A stretch of DNA of 64,000 nt from Flavobacterium buctense (GTDB taxonomy: Bacteria; Bacteroidota; Bacteroidia; Flavobacteriales; Flavobacteriaceae): assembly GCF_014486695.1 (NCBI RefSeq), contig NZ_JACTAB010000002.1:186001-250000 (forward strand), written 5' to 3'. A program made the translations under genes and the position numbers. The notes under the pieces are model-generated. The model worked only from the letters and a program-made list of their open reading frames with translations. It ran no database searches and was not told the origin of the DNA. Positions 42,906 through 52,300 of this stretch are shown one piece after another; the stretch's first letter is position 1; every line of letters begins with the position of its first letter.

Positions 42906-43802
42906 ATGGAAAATTTTAAACATAAGTTTCAGGATTATTTACGCTTAGAGAAGAATTACTCTTTGCATACAGTAACCGCTTATATTAATGATATTGGTTT
43001 CTTTGAATCTTTTTTGTCAAGTGAATTTGATGACAATAATTTAGTCAAGGTAAACTATAATCAGGTTCGTGCTTGGATAGTTTCACTGTCTGATGATGGG
43101 ATTTCCAATTCTTCTATCAACCGAAAGATTTCTTCCTTAAAATCATTTTACAAATTTTTGCTAAAAACAAAGCAAATTGAAGCGAGTCCGCTACTAAAAC
43201 ACAAAGCTTTAAAAGCGCCCAAAAAACTACAAATTCCGTTTTCGGAAAAAGAATTAGATTTGGTTCTAAACCAAATAGTTTACAGTAATGACTTTGATGG
43301 AATTCGAGATAAATTAATTGTTGATTTATTCTACACTACCGGTATTCGTAGAACGGAGTTGATTAACTTAAAATTGCATAACATCGATTTGTCAAACGGC
43401 ACAATGAAAGTTTTAGGGAAAAGAAATAAGGAAAGGATTATACCTATTTTACCGGTTGTCGAAAATCAAATAAAATTATATTTAACAGAAAGGTCACATT
43501 TACAAAGGATTGTCGATGAAGAGTATTTTTTTCTATTGTTAAAAGGCGTTAAATTGAACGATTCGTTTGTTTATCGTTTAATAAATTATTACTTTAGTAA
43601 TGTCTCCGAGAAGGTTAAAAAAAGTCCGCATATATTAAGACATACATTTGCGACTCACCTATTGAACAACGGGGCAGATATTAATTCGGTTAAAGAATTG
43701 TTAGGTCATTCTAGTTTGGCTTCTACCCAAGTCTACACGCACAGCAGTTTAGCGGAACTTAAAAAAGTATACAGTAGCGCTCATCCTAGAAATAAACAAT
43801 AA
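42906..43802 (+). CDS. Tyrosine recombinase XerC/XerD family
   Basis: This 298-residue tyrosine recombinase has an N-terminal SAM-like core-binding domain (residues 1-90) and a catalytic domain with Arg148 (TTGIRRTELI), Lys172 (LGKRNKER), His242 and Arg245 (HILRHTFATHLL), His268 (LLGHSSL) and nucleophile Tyr277 (STQVYTH). The size and position next to rpsU and hpf fit the chromosomal dimer-resolving Xer of Bacteroidota rather than an integron or phage integrase. Whether it is the XerC or XerD orthologue was not settled. Confidence 0.92.
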   Translation: MENFKHKFQDYLRLEKNYSLHTVTAYINDIGFFESFLSSEFDDNNLVKVNYNQVRAWIVSLSDDGISNSSINRKISSLKSFYKFLLKTKQIEASPLLKHKALKAPKKLQIPFSEKELDLVLNQIVYSNDFDGIRDKLIVDLFYTTGIRRTELINLKLHNIDLSNGTMKVLGKRNKERIIPILPVVENQIKLYLTERSHLQRIVDEEYFFLLLKGVKLNDSFVYRLINYYFSNVSEKVKKSPHILRHTFATHLLNNGADINSVKELLGHSSLASTQVYTHSSLAELKKVYSSAHPRNKQ

Positions 43803-43834
43803 TTCTACAATGTTTAATCATTAAAATTTTAATT

Positions 43835-44137
43835 ATGAAGGTAAATGTTCATGCAGTAAATTTCACTGTCGACAGAAAGCTGGTTGATTTCATCCAAGAA
43901 AGATTAGGTAAACTTGAAAAATTCTATGACAAAGTTGTTTCTTCAGATGTTTTTTTGAAGGTTGATAATACAAGCGAGAAGGAAAATAAAATGGTAGAAG
44001 TAAAAATTCATGTCCCAGGAGATGATTTTATGGTAAAAAAGCAATGTAAAACTTTTGAGGAAGCGGTTGAGTTGTCTTCAGAATCTTTGGAGAGATTGTT
44101 GGTAAAAAGAAAGGAAAAAATCAGAACACATATATAA
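43835..44137 (+). CDS. hpf: Ribosome hibernation promoting factor (short type)
   Basis: This 100-residue protein of the HPF/YfiA family begins MKVNVHAVNFTVDRKLVDFIQERL and carries LEKFYDKVVSSDVFLKV and KQCKTFEEAVELSSESLERLLVKRKEK. It binds the small subunit at the mRNA channel and inactivates ribosomes in stationary phase. This is the short form without the C-terminal dimerisation domain of long HPF. It follows xer by 32 bp and is probably co-transcribed. Confidence 0.95.
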   Translation: MKVNVHAVNFTVDRKLVDFIQERLGKLEKFYDKVVSSDVFLKVDNTSEKENKMVEVKIHVPGDDFMVKKQCKTFEEAVELSSESLERLLVKRKEKIRTHI

Positions 44138-44160
44138 GATAAATTTTTTTCTAAAAATGT

Positions 44161-44190
44161 TTTGATTAAAAGATAAAATCCATACATTTG
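44161..44190 (+). promoter_or_regulatory. Promoter TTTG-N18-TACATTTG of the tRNA-tuf cluster
   Basis: TTTG at 44161-44164, an 18-bp spacer and TACATTTG at 44183-44190 lie 39 bp before tRNA-Thr. A strong hairpin begins 2 bp after the -7 box. Confidence 0.7.
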
Positions 44191-44191
44191 C

Positions 44192-44219
44192 AGTCCGTTA
44201 GAAATAGCGGACTTTTTTT
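44192..44219 (+). terminator. GAAA-capped hairpin with T tract at the tRNA promoter
   Basis: AGTCCGTTA (44192-44200) and TAGCGGACT (44205-44213) pair (one G-U) around a GAAA tetraloop and seven Ts follow. It ends hpf transcription and overlaps the start region of the tRNA promoter. Confidence 0.82.
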
Positions 44220-44228
44220 ATTGTGTAT

Positions 44229-44302
44229 GCCAGCGTAGCTCAGTTGGCTAGAGCAGCTGATTTGTAATCAGCAGGTCGTGGGTTCGAGTCCCTCCGCCGG
44301 CT
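44229..44302 (+). tRNA. tRNA-Thr (anticodon TGT)
   Basis: This is a 74-nt cloverleaf. Acceptor GCCAGCG pairs with CGCCGGC except for an A-C mismatch at position 4 (44232). Anticodon stem GCTGA/TCAGC holds loop TTTGTAA with anticodon TGT. The T loop is TTCGAGT and no CCA is encoded. Confidence 0.95.
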
Positions 44303-44332
44303 CAATTTTAGGGATAAAACGTAAGAAAAGTG

Positions 44333-44414
44333 GGGGAGATACTCAAGCGGCCAACGAGGGCGGACTGTAAATCCGCTGATTACATCTTCGCAGGTTCGAA
44401 TCCTGCTCTCCCCA
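44333..44414 (+). tRNA. tRNA-Tyr (anticodon GTA)
   Basis: This 82-nt class II tRNA has a long variable arm. Acceptor GGGGAGA/TCTCCCC, anticodon stem GCGGA/TCCGC with loop CTGTAAA, T loop TTCGAAT, discriminator A. Confidence 0.96.
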
Positions 44415-44671
44415 CAAGATTTAAATAGGAATTTATCCGAAAGTTTACTTTCGAGTAAATTCAGATTTAAAGCTTGTATAAGGCATCGCCTTATCAGGAT
44501 CACAAGTTTACTTGTAATCCTGATTTTTTGAAGTCTTATTGGGATAATCACCTGAATGGGGTAATCCAAAACCGGAAATTCAACCTTGTGTTGATTACCA
44601 ACTAATAGGAATTTAGAAATGTGAATTTGGGTTTTCTGAATTCTAAGGTCTAACTTTTGGACTAGGCAAAA
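44415..44671 (+). ncRNA. Structured spacer between tRNA-Tyr and tRNA-Thr(GGT)
   Basis: This 257-bp stretch has no tRNA or open frame but several hairpins: CGAAAGT/ACTTTCG (44438-44453), ATAAGGC/GCCTTAT (44477-44493) and a long stem with T tract (44492-44528). A further pairing is GGTAATC with GATTACC. A 12-bp direct repeat AATAGGAATTTA bounds the structured part (44424-44435 and 44604-44615). Calling it an RNA is inference; it lies within a transcribed operon. Confidence 0.4.
44492..44528 (+). terminator. Long hairpin with T tract inside the tRNA cluster
   Basis: ATCAGGAT and ACAAG (44492-44505) pair with CTTGT and ATCCTGAT (44510-44523) around TTTA, with one C-A mismatch, followed by a T run. 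It could terminate or attenuate transcription between tRNA-Tyr and tuf. Confidence 0.75.
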
Positions 44672-44743
44672 GCCGACTTAGCTCAGGGGTAGAGTGCTTC
44701 CTTGGTAAGGAAGAGGTCACGGGTTCAATTCCCGTAGTTGGCT
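44672..44743 (+). tRNA. tRNA-Thr (anticodon GGT)
   Basis: This is a 72-nt cloverleaf with acceptor GCCGACT/AGTTGGC, anticodon stem CTTCC/GGAAG with loop TTGGTAA and T arm ACGGG TTCAATT CCCGT. It lies 55 bp upstream of tuf. Confidence 0.96.
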
Positions 44744-44798
44744 CAAAATTGTAAAATTTGAACACTAATATATAAACTAAGATTAAAAATTAAGTAAA

Positions 44799-45986
44799 AT
44801 GGCAAAAGAAAATTTTAACCGTAACAAGCCCCACTTAAACATTGGAACAATTGGGCACGTTGACCACGGAAAAACAACTTTAACTGCAGCAATCACAAAA
44901 GTATTATCTGATGCAGGTTACTGTCAAGCGAAATCATTTGATCAAATTGATAACGCTCCGGAAGAAAAAGAAAGAGGTATTACAATTAATACTTCACACG
45001 TTGAGTATGAAACGGCTAACCGTCACTACGCACACGTTGACTGTCCAGGTCACGCGGATTACGTTAAGAACATGGTTACTGGTGCTGCTCAAATGGACGG
45101 TGCTATTTTAGTAGTTGCTGCAACTGACGGACCAATGCCACAAACACGTGAGCACATCCTTTTAGGACGTCAAGTAGGTATTCCTAGAATCGTTGTATTC
45201 ATGAACAAAGTGGATATGGTTGATGATGCGGAATTATTAGAATTGGTTGAAATGGAAATCAGAGACTTATTATCTTTCTACGATTATGATGGAGATAATG
45301 GTCCTGTAGTTCAAGGTTCTGCTTTAGGTGGATTGAATAACGATCCGGCTTGGGTACCAAAAATCATTGAATTGATGGAAGCTGTTGATAATTGGATTCA
45401 AGAGCCAGAAAGAGATGTTAACAAACCTTTCTTGATGCCGGTTGAAGACGTATTTACAATTACAGGTCGTGGAACTGTTGCTACAGGTCGTATCGAAACT
45501 GGTATTTGTAATACTGGAGATCCAGTTGAAATCATTGGTATGGGTGCTGAGAAATTAACTTCTACAGTAACTGGTATCGAAATGTTCCGTCAAATCTTGG
45601 ATAGAGGTGAGGCTGGAGATAACGCAGGTATCTTGTTAAGAGGTGTTGCAAAAGAAGATATCAAAAGAGGAATGGTTATTTGTAAGCCAGGATCTGTAAA
45701 ACCACACGCTAAATTTAAAGCTGAGGTTTATATCTTGAAAAAAGAAGAAGGTGGTCGTCACACACCATTCCACAATAACTACCGTCCACAGTTTTACGTA
45801 CGTACAACTGACGTAACAGGTGTTATCTCTTTACCAGCTGGTGTAGAGATGGTAATGCCAGGTGATAACTTAACTATTGAAGTTTCTTTGTTAAGTGCAA
45901 TCGCTTTGAACATCGGTTTACGTTTCGCTATCCGTGAAGGTGGTAGAACAGTAGGTGCTGGTCAGGTTACTGAAATTTTAGACTAA
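44799..45986 (+). CDS. tuf: Elongation factor Tu
   Basis: This 395-residue translational GTPase brings aminoacyl-tRNA to the ribosome. The G1 motif GHVDHGKTT, switch [14 protein letters not shown]3 DCPGHADY and G4 NKVD are intact, and the length is normal. It lies between tRNA-Thr and tRNA-Trp, the classic tRNA-tuf-secE arrangement, and ends in a strong terminator. Codon use is that of a highly expressed gene. Confidence 0.99.
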   Translation: MAKENFNRNKPHLNIGTIGHVDHGKTTLTAAITKVLSDAGYCQAKSFDQIDNAPEEKERGITINTSHVEYETANRHYAHVDCPGHADYVKNMVTGAAQMDGAILVVAATDGPMPQTREHILLGRQVGIPRIVVFMNKVDMVDDAELLELVEMEIRDLLSFYDYDGDNGPVVQGSALGGLNNDPAWVPKIIELMEAVDNWIQEPERDVNKPFLMPVEDVFTITGRGTVATGRIETGICNTGDPVEIIGMGAEKLTSTVTGIEMFRQILDRGEAGDNAGILLRGVAKEDIKRGMVICKPGSVKPHAKFKAEVYILKKEEGGRHTPFHNNYRPQFYVRTTDVTGVISLPAGVEMVMPGDNLTIEVSLLSAIALNIGLRFAIREGGRTVGAGQVTEILD

Positions 45987-46005
45987 TTATCTAATTAAAT
46001 ATATT

Positions 46006-46039
46006 ACCAGTGTCGTTTTTTAGAACGACACTGGTTTTT
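46006..46039 (+). terminator. Terminator of tuf
   Basis: ACCAGTGTCGTT (46006-46017) and AACGACACTGGT (46024-46035) form a perfect 12-bp stem around TTTTAG with Ts after it. It lies only 6 bp before tRNA-Trp. Confidence 0.9.
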
Positions 46040-46045
46040 AATGAA

Positions 46046-46116
46046 ACGGGCGTAGTTCAAGGGTAGAATAGCGGTCTCCAAAACCGTTGATGGTGGTTCG
46101 AATCCTCCCGCCCGTG
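46046..46116 (+). tRNA. tRNA-Trp (anticodon CCA)
   Basis: This is a 71-nt cloverleaf with acceptor ACGGGCG/CGCCCGT and discriminator G. The anticodon loop CTCCAAA lies in stem GCGGT/ACCGT. The T stem GGTGG/CCTCC contains a central T-T mismatch. It lies 17 bp upstream of secE. Confidence 0.94.
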
Positions 46117-46133
46117 CAAAAAAATAATATACA

Positions 46134-46331
46134 ATGACAAAAATTGTTAACTATATATCAGAAGCATTTGAAGAATTGAGAACAAATGTTACTTGGCCGG
46201 AATGGGCTGAAGTTCAAAAGTACACTATTGTAGTGGCAGTATTCTCTATTATTCTAGCTCTAGCAACTTGGGGTATTGATGAAGCTTGTGCAAAAGTTAT
46301 TGCCGGTTTCTTTAATTGGTTAAAACCTTAA
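46134..46331 (+). CDS. secE: Preprotein translocase subunit SecE
   Basis: This 65-residue SecE of the short type has one C-terminal membrane helix (YTIVVAVFSIILALATWGIDEACAKVI) after the conserved amphipathic part EELRTNVTWPEWAEV. It clamps SecY in the inner membrane. nusG follows 10 bp later in the conserved secE-nusG order. Confidence 0.95.
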   Translation: MTKIVNYISEAFEELRTNVTWPEWAEVQKYTIVVAVFSIILALATWGIDEACAKVIAGFFNWLKP

Positions 46332-46341
46332 TTTTTCTGAA

Positions 46342-46893
46342 ATGGCTGATATTAATGTAAAAAAATGGTATGTCGTTAGGGCTGTTAGCGGTCAAGAAAA
46401 TAAGGTAAAAGCTTATATCGAAACTGAAATTAACAGATTAGGCATGGTAGATTATATCTCTCAAGTGCTTGTTCCAACAGAAAAAGTGGTACAAGTTAGA
46501 GACGGAAAAAAGATAGCTAAGGACAAAGTTTACTTTCCTGGTTATGTCATGATTGAAGCTAATTTGGTTGGTGAAATTCCACACATTATTAAATCAATTA
46601 CAGGTGTTATAGGTTTCTTAGGTGAAGTTAAAGGTGGAGATCCTGTGCCTTTAAGATTATCAGAAGTAAACAGAATGCTAGGAAAAGTAGATGAGTTGGC
46701 TGTGAATACAGATACTCAAAACATTCCTTTCAATATAGGAGAAACCATCAAAGTTATCGATGGTCCTTTCAATGGTTTCAACGGAACTATTGATAAAATC
46801 AATGAAGAAAAGCGTAAACTTGAAGTGATGGTGAAAATTTTCGGAAGAAAAACACCATTAGAATTGAGCTTTATGCAAGTTGAAAAAGTATAA
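46342..46893 (+). CDS. nusG: Transcription termination/antitermination protein NusG
   Basis: This 183-residue protein has the NGN domain ([31 protein letters not shown]) and a C-terminal KOW domain ([36 protein letters not shown]). It binds RNA polymerase and couples it to Rho or the ribosome. It lies between secE and rplK in the conserved order. Confidence 0.97.
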   Translation: MADINVKKWYVVRAVSGQENKVKAYIETEINRLGMVDYISQVLVPTEKVVQVRDGKKIAKDKVYFPGYVMIEANLVGEIPHIIKSITGVIGFLGEVKGGDPVPLRLSEVNRMLGKVDELAVNTDTQNIPFNIGETIKVIDGPFNGFNGTIDKINEEKRKLEVMVKIFGRKTPLELSFMQVEKV

Positions 46894-46958
46894 TTTGTTA
46901 CACTATTATAAACCGCAAACGTCTGCTTCCACAGGCCGCTGCAAATTTTATTAAAACA

Positions 46959-47399
46959 ATGGCTAAAGAGATTAGTAAAGTAGTTAAACTACAAGTTAAG
47001 GGAGGTGCTGCGAACCCGTCGCCACCGGTTGGACCTGCTCTGGGAGCTGCTGGTGTTAATATCATGGAATTCTGTAAGCAGTTTAATGCTAGAACCCAAG
47101 ATCAACCCGGCAAAGTGTTACCGGTACAAATTACCGTGTATAAAGACAAATCGTTCGATTTTGTTGTTAAAACTCCACCTGCTGCAATTCAATTATTGGA
47201 TGCTGCTAAATTAAAATCTGGTTCAGGTGAGCCTAACAGAAAGAAAGTTGCTAGCGTAACTTGGGATCAAATTAAAGCTATCGCCGAAGACAAGATGACT
47301 GATTTAAATGCTTTCACAACTGAAAAAGCTATGAGCATGATTGCTGGAACAGCTAGATCTATGGGTATAACTGTAACTGGAGATTCTCCTCTAAAATAA
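46959..47399 (+). CDS. rplK: 50S ribosomal protein uL11
   Basis: This 146-residue L11 contains the Pro-rich N-terminal [20 protein letters not shown] and an RNA-binding C-terminal domain ending [12 protein letters not shown]. It is part of the GTPase-associated centre. The 65-bp gap before it (46894-46958) contains a more GC-rich patch but no leader structure that I recognise. Confidence 0.98.
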   Translation: MAKEISKVVKLQVKGGAANPSPPVGPALGAAGVNIMEFCKQFNARTQDQPGKVLPVQITVYKDKSFDFVVKTPPAAIQLLDAAKLKSGSGEPNRKKVASVTWDQIKAIAEDKMTDLNAFTTEKAMSMIAGTARSMGITVTGDSPLK

Positions 47400-47407
47400 G
47401 GTAAGAA

Positions 47408-48097
47408 ATGGCAAAATTGACAAAAAAACAAAAAGAGGCTGCTGCAAAAATTGAGAAAAACAAACTGTATTCATTAAAAGACGCTTCGTCTTTATTGAAA
47501 GTTGTTGCTTCTGCAAAATTTGACGAGTCTGTAGATATTGCTGTTCGTCTAGGAGTTGATCCAAGAAAAGCAAATCAAATGGTAAGAGGTGTTGTAACTC
47601 TTCCTCATGGAACCGGTAAAGATACTAAAGTATTAGCTTTAGTAACTCCGGATAAAGAAGCAGAAGCAAAAGCAGCTGGTGCTGACTATGTAGGTTTAGA
47701 CGATTACCTTCAAAAAATTAAAGATGGTTGGACTGATGTTGATGTAATCATCACTATGCCGGCTATCATGGGTAAATTAGGTCCTTTAGGACGTGTATTA
47801 GGTCCACGTGGTTTAATGCCAAACCCTAAAACAGGAACAGTAACCATGGAAATTGGAAAAGCTGTTGCTGAAGTAAAAGCGGGTAAAATCGACTTTAAAG
47901 TTGATAAAACTGGAATCGTTCACGCTGGTATCGGAAGAATTTCTTTCGAAGCAGATAAGATTGTAGATAACGCTCACGAGATTATTCAAACATTACTTAA
48001 ATTAAAACCAACTGCAGCTAAAGGAACATACATCAAGAGCATTCACATCTCTTCTACTATGAGCCCTGCTATCGCTTTAGATCCTAAAGCAGTATAA
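47408..48097 (+). CDS. rplA: 50S ribosomal protein uL1
   Basis: This 229-residue L1 of the stalk region carries the signature [25 protein letters not shown]. It lies 8 bp after rplK. In many bacteria L1 represses the rplKA message by binding its leader; no such site was recognised here. Confidence 0.98.
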   Translation: MAKLTKKQKEAAAKIEKNKLYSLKDASSLLKVVASAKFDESVDIAVRLGVDPRKANQMVRGVVTLPHGTGKDTKVLALVTPDKEAEAKAAGADYVGLDDYLQKIKDGWTDVDVIITMPAIMGKLGPLGRVLGPRGLMPNPKTGTVTMEIGKAVAEVKAGKIDFKVDKTGIVHAGIGRISFEADKIVDNAHEIIQTLLKLKPTAAKGTYIKSIHISSTMSPAIALDPKAV

Positions 48098-48120
48098 TTG
48101 GTAGTTAAACATATTTTATT

Positions 48121-48621
48121 ATGACAAGAGAAGAAAAATCAATCGCGATAGAAGATTTAACTGCAAAGTTGGCCGAAAGTAATATTGTATATATTGCTGA
48201 CACCTCTGGGTTAGATGCTGAAACGACTTCAAACTTAAGAAGAGCTTGTTTTAAAGCCGGAATTAAATTAGAAGTGGTTAAGAACACTTTGCTTGGAAAA
48301 GCAATGGAAGCTTCAAGTAATGATTATGGTGATTTGTCATCTGTGTTAAAAGGAAACTCTTCCATATTTATCGCAGACATCGCAAATTCACCTGCCAAAA
48401 TCATTAAAGATTTCAGAAAAAAATCAGATAAGCCTGCATTTAAAGGTGCTTACATCAACGGTGAAGTTTACATCGGCGATAACCTTTTAGATAGCTTAGC
48501 TTCATTGAAATCTAAAGAAGAAGTTATTGGAGAAATCATCGGATTACTTCAATCTCCTGCGAAACGCGTTATTGCTGCATTATTAAACAATGCAGAACAA
48601 AAAGGCGAAGCCGCAGAATAA
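48121..48621 (+). CDS. rplJ: 50S ribosomal protein uL10
   Basis: This 166-residue L10 (REEKSIAIEDLTAKLAESNIVYIADTSGLDA) forms the base of the L7/L12 stalk. The C-terminal helix that binds L12 dimers is visible near IGLLQSPAKRVIAALLNNAEQ. It is followed by rplL in the usual order. Confidence 0.97.
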   Translation: MTREEKSIAIEDLTAKLAESNIVYIADTSGLDAETTSNLRRACFKAGIKLEVVKNTLLGKAMEASSNDYGDLSSVLKGNSSIFIADIANSPAKIIKDFRKKSDKPAFKGAYINGEVYIGDNLLDSLASLKSKEEVIGEIIGLLQSPAKRVIAALLNNAEQKGEAAE

Positions 48622-48674
48622 TTAGAGCAGACTAAAAAAATAATAATTAAAGAACATTTTAAACGATAGAAAAA

Positions 48675-49049
48675 ATGGCAGATTTGAAACAATTCGCAGA
48701 ACAATTAGTTAACCTTACAGTAAAAGAAGTTAACGATTTAGCTACAATATTAAAAGATGAGTATGGTATCGAACCAGCTGCTGCAGCTGTAGTAGTTGCT
48801 GCTGGTGGTGGTGATGCTGGTGCTGGTGCTGAAGAGCAAACTGAATTCACAGTTGTATTGAAAGAAGCTGGAGCTTCTAAATTAGCTGTTGTAAAAGCAG
48901 TTAAAGAATTAACAGGTCTTGGCTTAAAAGAGGCTAAAGATTTAGTTGACGGCGCTCCATCAAACATCAAAGAAGGAGTTACTAAAGCAGAAGCTGAAGG
49001 TTTGAAAAAATCTTTAGAAGAAGCTGGAGCTGTTGTTGAGTTAAAATAA
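48675..49049 (+). CDS. rplL: 50S ribosomal protein bL7/L12
   Basis: This 124-residue L7/L12 has an N-terminal dimerisation domain ([20 protein letters not shown]), an Ala/Gly hinge and the C-terminal domain ([45 protein letters not shown]). It recruits translation factors. A strong hairpin after it separates rplKAJL from rpoBC. Confidence 0.98.
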   Translation: MADLKQFAEQLVNLTVKEVNDLATILKDEYGIEPAAAAVVVAAGGGDAGAGAEEQTEFTVVLKEAGASKLAVVKAVKELTGLGLKEAKDLVDGAPSNIKEGVTKAEAEGLKKSLEEAGAVVELK

Positions 49050-49071
49050 TCCAACACCGGTTTTAGAACTA

Positions 49072-49116
49072 GGTTTAGGCCTTGGACAAACGCGTCCAAG
49101 GGCCTAAACCATTTTT
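49072..49116 (+). terminator. Hairpin between rplL and rpoB (attenuator candidate)
   Basis: GGTTTAGGCCTTGGAC (49072-49087) pairs with GTCCAAGGGCCTAAACC (49094-49110) with one bulged G, and ATTTTTC follows. A partly effective terminator at this junction is known in E. coli; here it could set the ratio of ribosomal protein to polymerase messages. Confidence 0.85.
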
Positions 49117-49305
49117 CGTATAATAAAATTATTGTCTTAAATAAAACCAAATACGAAAAACTTTTAACCCATACGAAGAAGAAAACAATCTAATTTTCCT
49201 GGTTTGTTTTTAAGAGGTATTGGTTATCAAATTAAGGAAAAGTAGAATCAAGCCGTGTGCATACACACAAAAAATTACTTTTTTAAATCAAAATTTTGTC
49301 CATTG

Positions 49306-52300
49306 ATGATAACAAATCAGACTGAAAGATTGAATTTTGCCTCTACTAAAAACATACCTCAATATCCGGATTTCCTAGATGTTCAGGTTAAATCTTTTAA
49401 AGATTTCTTCCAATTGGAAACCAAATCTGACGAGAGAGGCAACGAAGGGTTATACAACACCTTCATGGAAAACTTTCCAATTACTGATACAAGAAACCAA
49501 TTTGTATTGGAGTTCCTAGATTATTTTGTTGACCCACCACGTTACACCATTCAAGAGTGTATCGAAAGGGGTTTAACATATAGTGTGCCTTTAAAAGCCA
49601 GACTAAAACTTTACTGTACTGATCCGGAGCACGAAGATTTTGAAACGATTGTTCAAGATGTTTATCTTGGAACAATTCCATACATGACACCTAGCGGAAC
49701 TTTCGTTATCAATGGTGCAGAACGTGTGGTAGTTTCTCAGTTACACCGTTCACCTGGTGTTTTCTTTGGTCAGTCTTTCCATGCTAATGGTACCAAGTTA
49801 TATTCTGCTAGAGTAATTCCTTTCAAAGGTTCATGGATTGAATTTGCTACCGATATCAACAGCGTAATGTATGCTTATATCGATAGAAAGAAAAAATTAC
49901 CGGTGACTACTCTTTTCCGTGCTATCGGATTCGAAAGAGATAAGGACATCCTTGAAATATTTGACCTTGCAGAAGAAATCAAAGTTTCTAAAACCGGTCT
50001 TAAGAAATACGTAGGAAGAAGATTGGCTGCGAGAGTATTAAATACTTGGCACGAAGATTTCGTTGACGAGGATACTGGTGAAGTAGTATCTATCGAGCGT
50101 AACGAAATTATCTTGGATCGTGATACCATTATCGACAAAGATAATGTGGAAGAAATCATCGATTCTAACGTAAAATCTATTTTGTTACACAAGGAAGATG
50201 CTAATCAAGGTGATTATGCCATCATCCACAATACGTTACAAAAAGACCCAACAAACTCAGAAAAAGAAGCTGTTGAGCACATTTACCGTCAGTTGCGTAA
50301 TGCAGAACCGCCTGATGAGGAAACCGCTCGTGGTATTATAGATAAATTATTCTTCTCTGACCAACGTTACAACTTAGGTGAAGTAGGTCGTTACAGAATG
50401 AACAAAAAATTGAACCTTGATATCCCAATGGAAAAGCAAGTCTTGACCAAAGAAGATATCATCACTATCGTGAAATATTTGATCGAATTAATCAACTCTA
50501 AAGCAGAGATTGATGATATTGATCACTTATCAAACCGTCGTGTACGTACAGTTGGTGAGCAATTGTCTCAACAATTTGGGGTAGGTTTAGCTCGTATGGC
50601 CAGAACCATCCGTGAGAGAATGAACGTTAGAGATAACGAGGTGTTTACACCAATCGATTTGATCAATGCTAAAACATTATCATCGGTTATCAACTCTTTC
50701 TTTGGTACGAACCAGTTATCTCAATTCATGGACCAAACCAATCCACTAGCTGAGATTACACACAAAAGAAGATTATCTGCCCTTGGACCAGGTGGACTTT
50801 CGAGAGAAAGAGCCGGTTTCGAGGTACGTGACGTTCACTATACGCACTACGGAAGACTTTGTCCGATTGAAACGCCTGAGGGACCAAACATCGGATTGAT
50901 TTCATCATTAGGTGTTTATGCGAAAGTAAACGGAATGGGATTCATCGAAACACCTTACCGTAAAGTAACTAACGGAACAGTTGATTTAACTTCTGAACCA
51001 ATTTATTTAAGCGCAGAAGAAGAAGAAGGTAAAATGATTGCGCAGGCAAACATCGAAATGGATGCCAAAGGAAAAATTACTGCCGATAAAGTTATTGCCC
51101 GTGAAGAAGGTGATTTCCCGGTAGTTGATCCAAACGAAATCCACTATACCGACGTAGCGCCTAACCAAATCGCCTCGATTTCAGCCTCATTGATTCCTTT
51201 CTTGGAGCATGATGATGCGAACCGTGCGTTGATGGGCTCCAACATGATGCGTCAGGCTGTACCATTGTTACGTCCTGAAGCACCAATCGTAGGAACAGGT
51301 TTAGAGCGTCAAGTAGCGTCTGACTCAAGAGTATTAATCAATGCGGAAGGAAACGGTACTGTTGAGTACGTTGACGCCAACATGATTACTATCAAATACG
51401 ACAGAACAGAAGAGGAAAGAATGGTAAGTTTTGACCCGGATGAGAAATCGTATAACTTGATCAAATTCAGAAAAACGAATCAAAGTACGTCTATCAACTT
51501 GAAACCAATCGTAAGAAAAGGTGACCGAGTGAAATTAGGACAAGTACTTTGTGAAGGATACGCGACACAAAACGGAGAATTAGCATTAGGAAGAAACCTT
51601 AAAGTAGCATTTATGCCATGGAAAGGATACAATTTCGAGGATGCGATTGTAATTTCTGAAAAAGTAGTTCGCGACGATATCTTCACTTCTATCCACGTGG
51701 ATGATTATTCATTGGAAGTTAGAGATACAAAATTAGGTAACGAAGAGTTGACTAATGATATCCCGAACGTTTCTGAAGAAGCTACCAAAGACTTGGATGA
51801 AAACGGAATGATCAGAATTGGTGCCGAAGTTAAACCTGGCGACATTCTAATCGGAAAAATTACACCAAAAGGAGAATCAGATCCTACACCGGAAGAGAAA
51901 TTGCTTCGTGCCATCTTCGGGGATAAAGCAGGTGATGTAAAAGATGCTTCGTTAAAAGCTTCTCCATCATTACATGGTGTGGTTTTAGACAAAAAATTAT
52001 TCGCAAGAGCGGTAAAAGATAAAAAGAAACGTACCAAAGATAAAGACGATTTGACGTCTTTGGAAATGGAATTCGAAACCAAGTTTGTGGAATTAAAAGA
52101 TAAATTGGTTGAAAAATTATTCACGATAGTAAACGGAAAAACATCACAAGGTGTAATGAACGATTTAGGAGAAGAAGTTTTGCCAAAAGGTAAAAAATAC
52201 ACTCAAAAAATGTTACATGCCGTTGAAGATTTCGCTCACTTGACTAAAGGACAATGGGTTGCTGATGAAGAAACTAACCATTTGGTTAACGACTTAATTC

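Noticed and set aside
42906..43802. Integrase of a mobile element next to tRNA genes
   Set aside because: The size, the neighbours rpsU and hpf and the lack of att repeats or cargo fit the housekeeping Xer recombinase.
46894..46958. Ribosomal protein L1 binding leader before rplK
   Set aside because: The patch is more GC-rich than its surroundings, but I could not fold it into the known L1 target structure.
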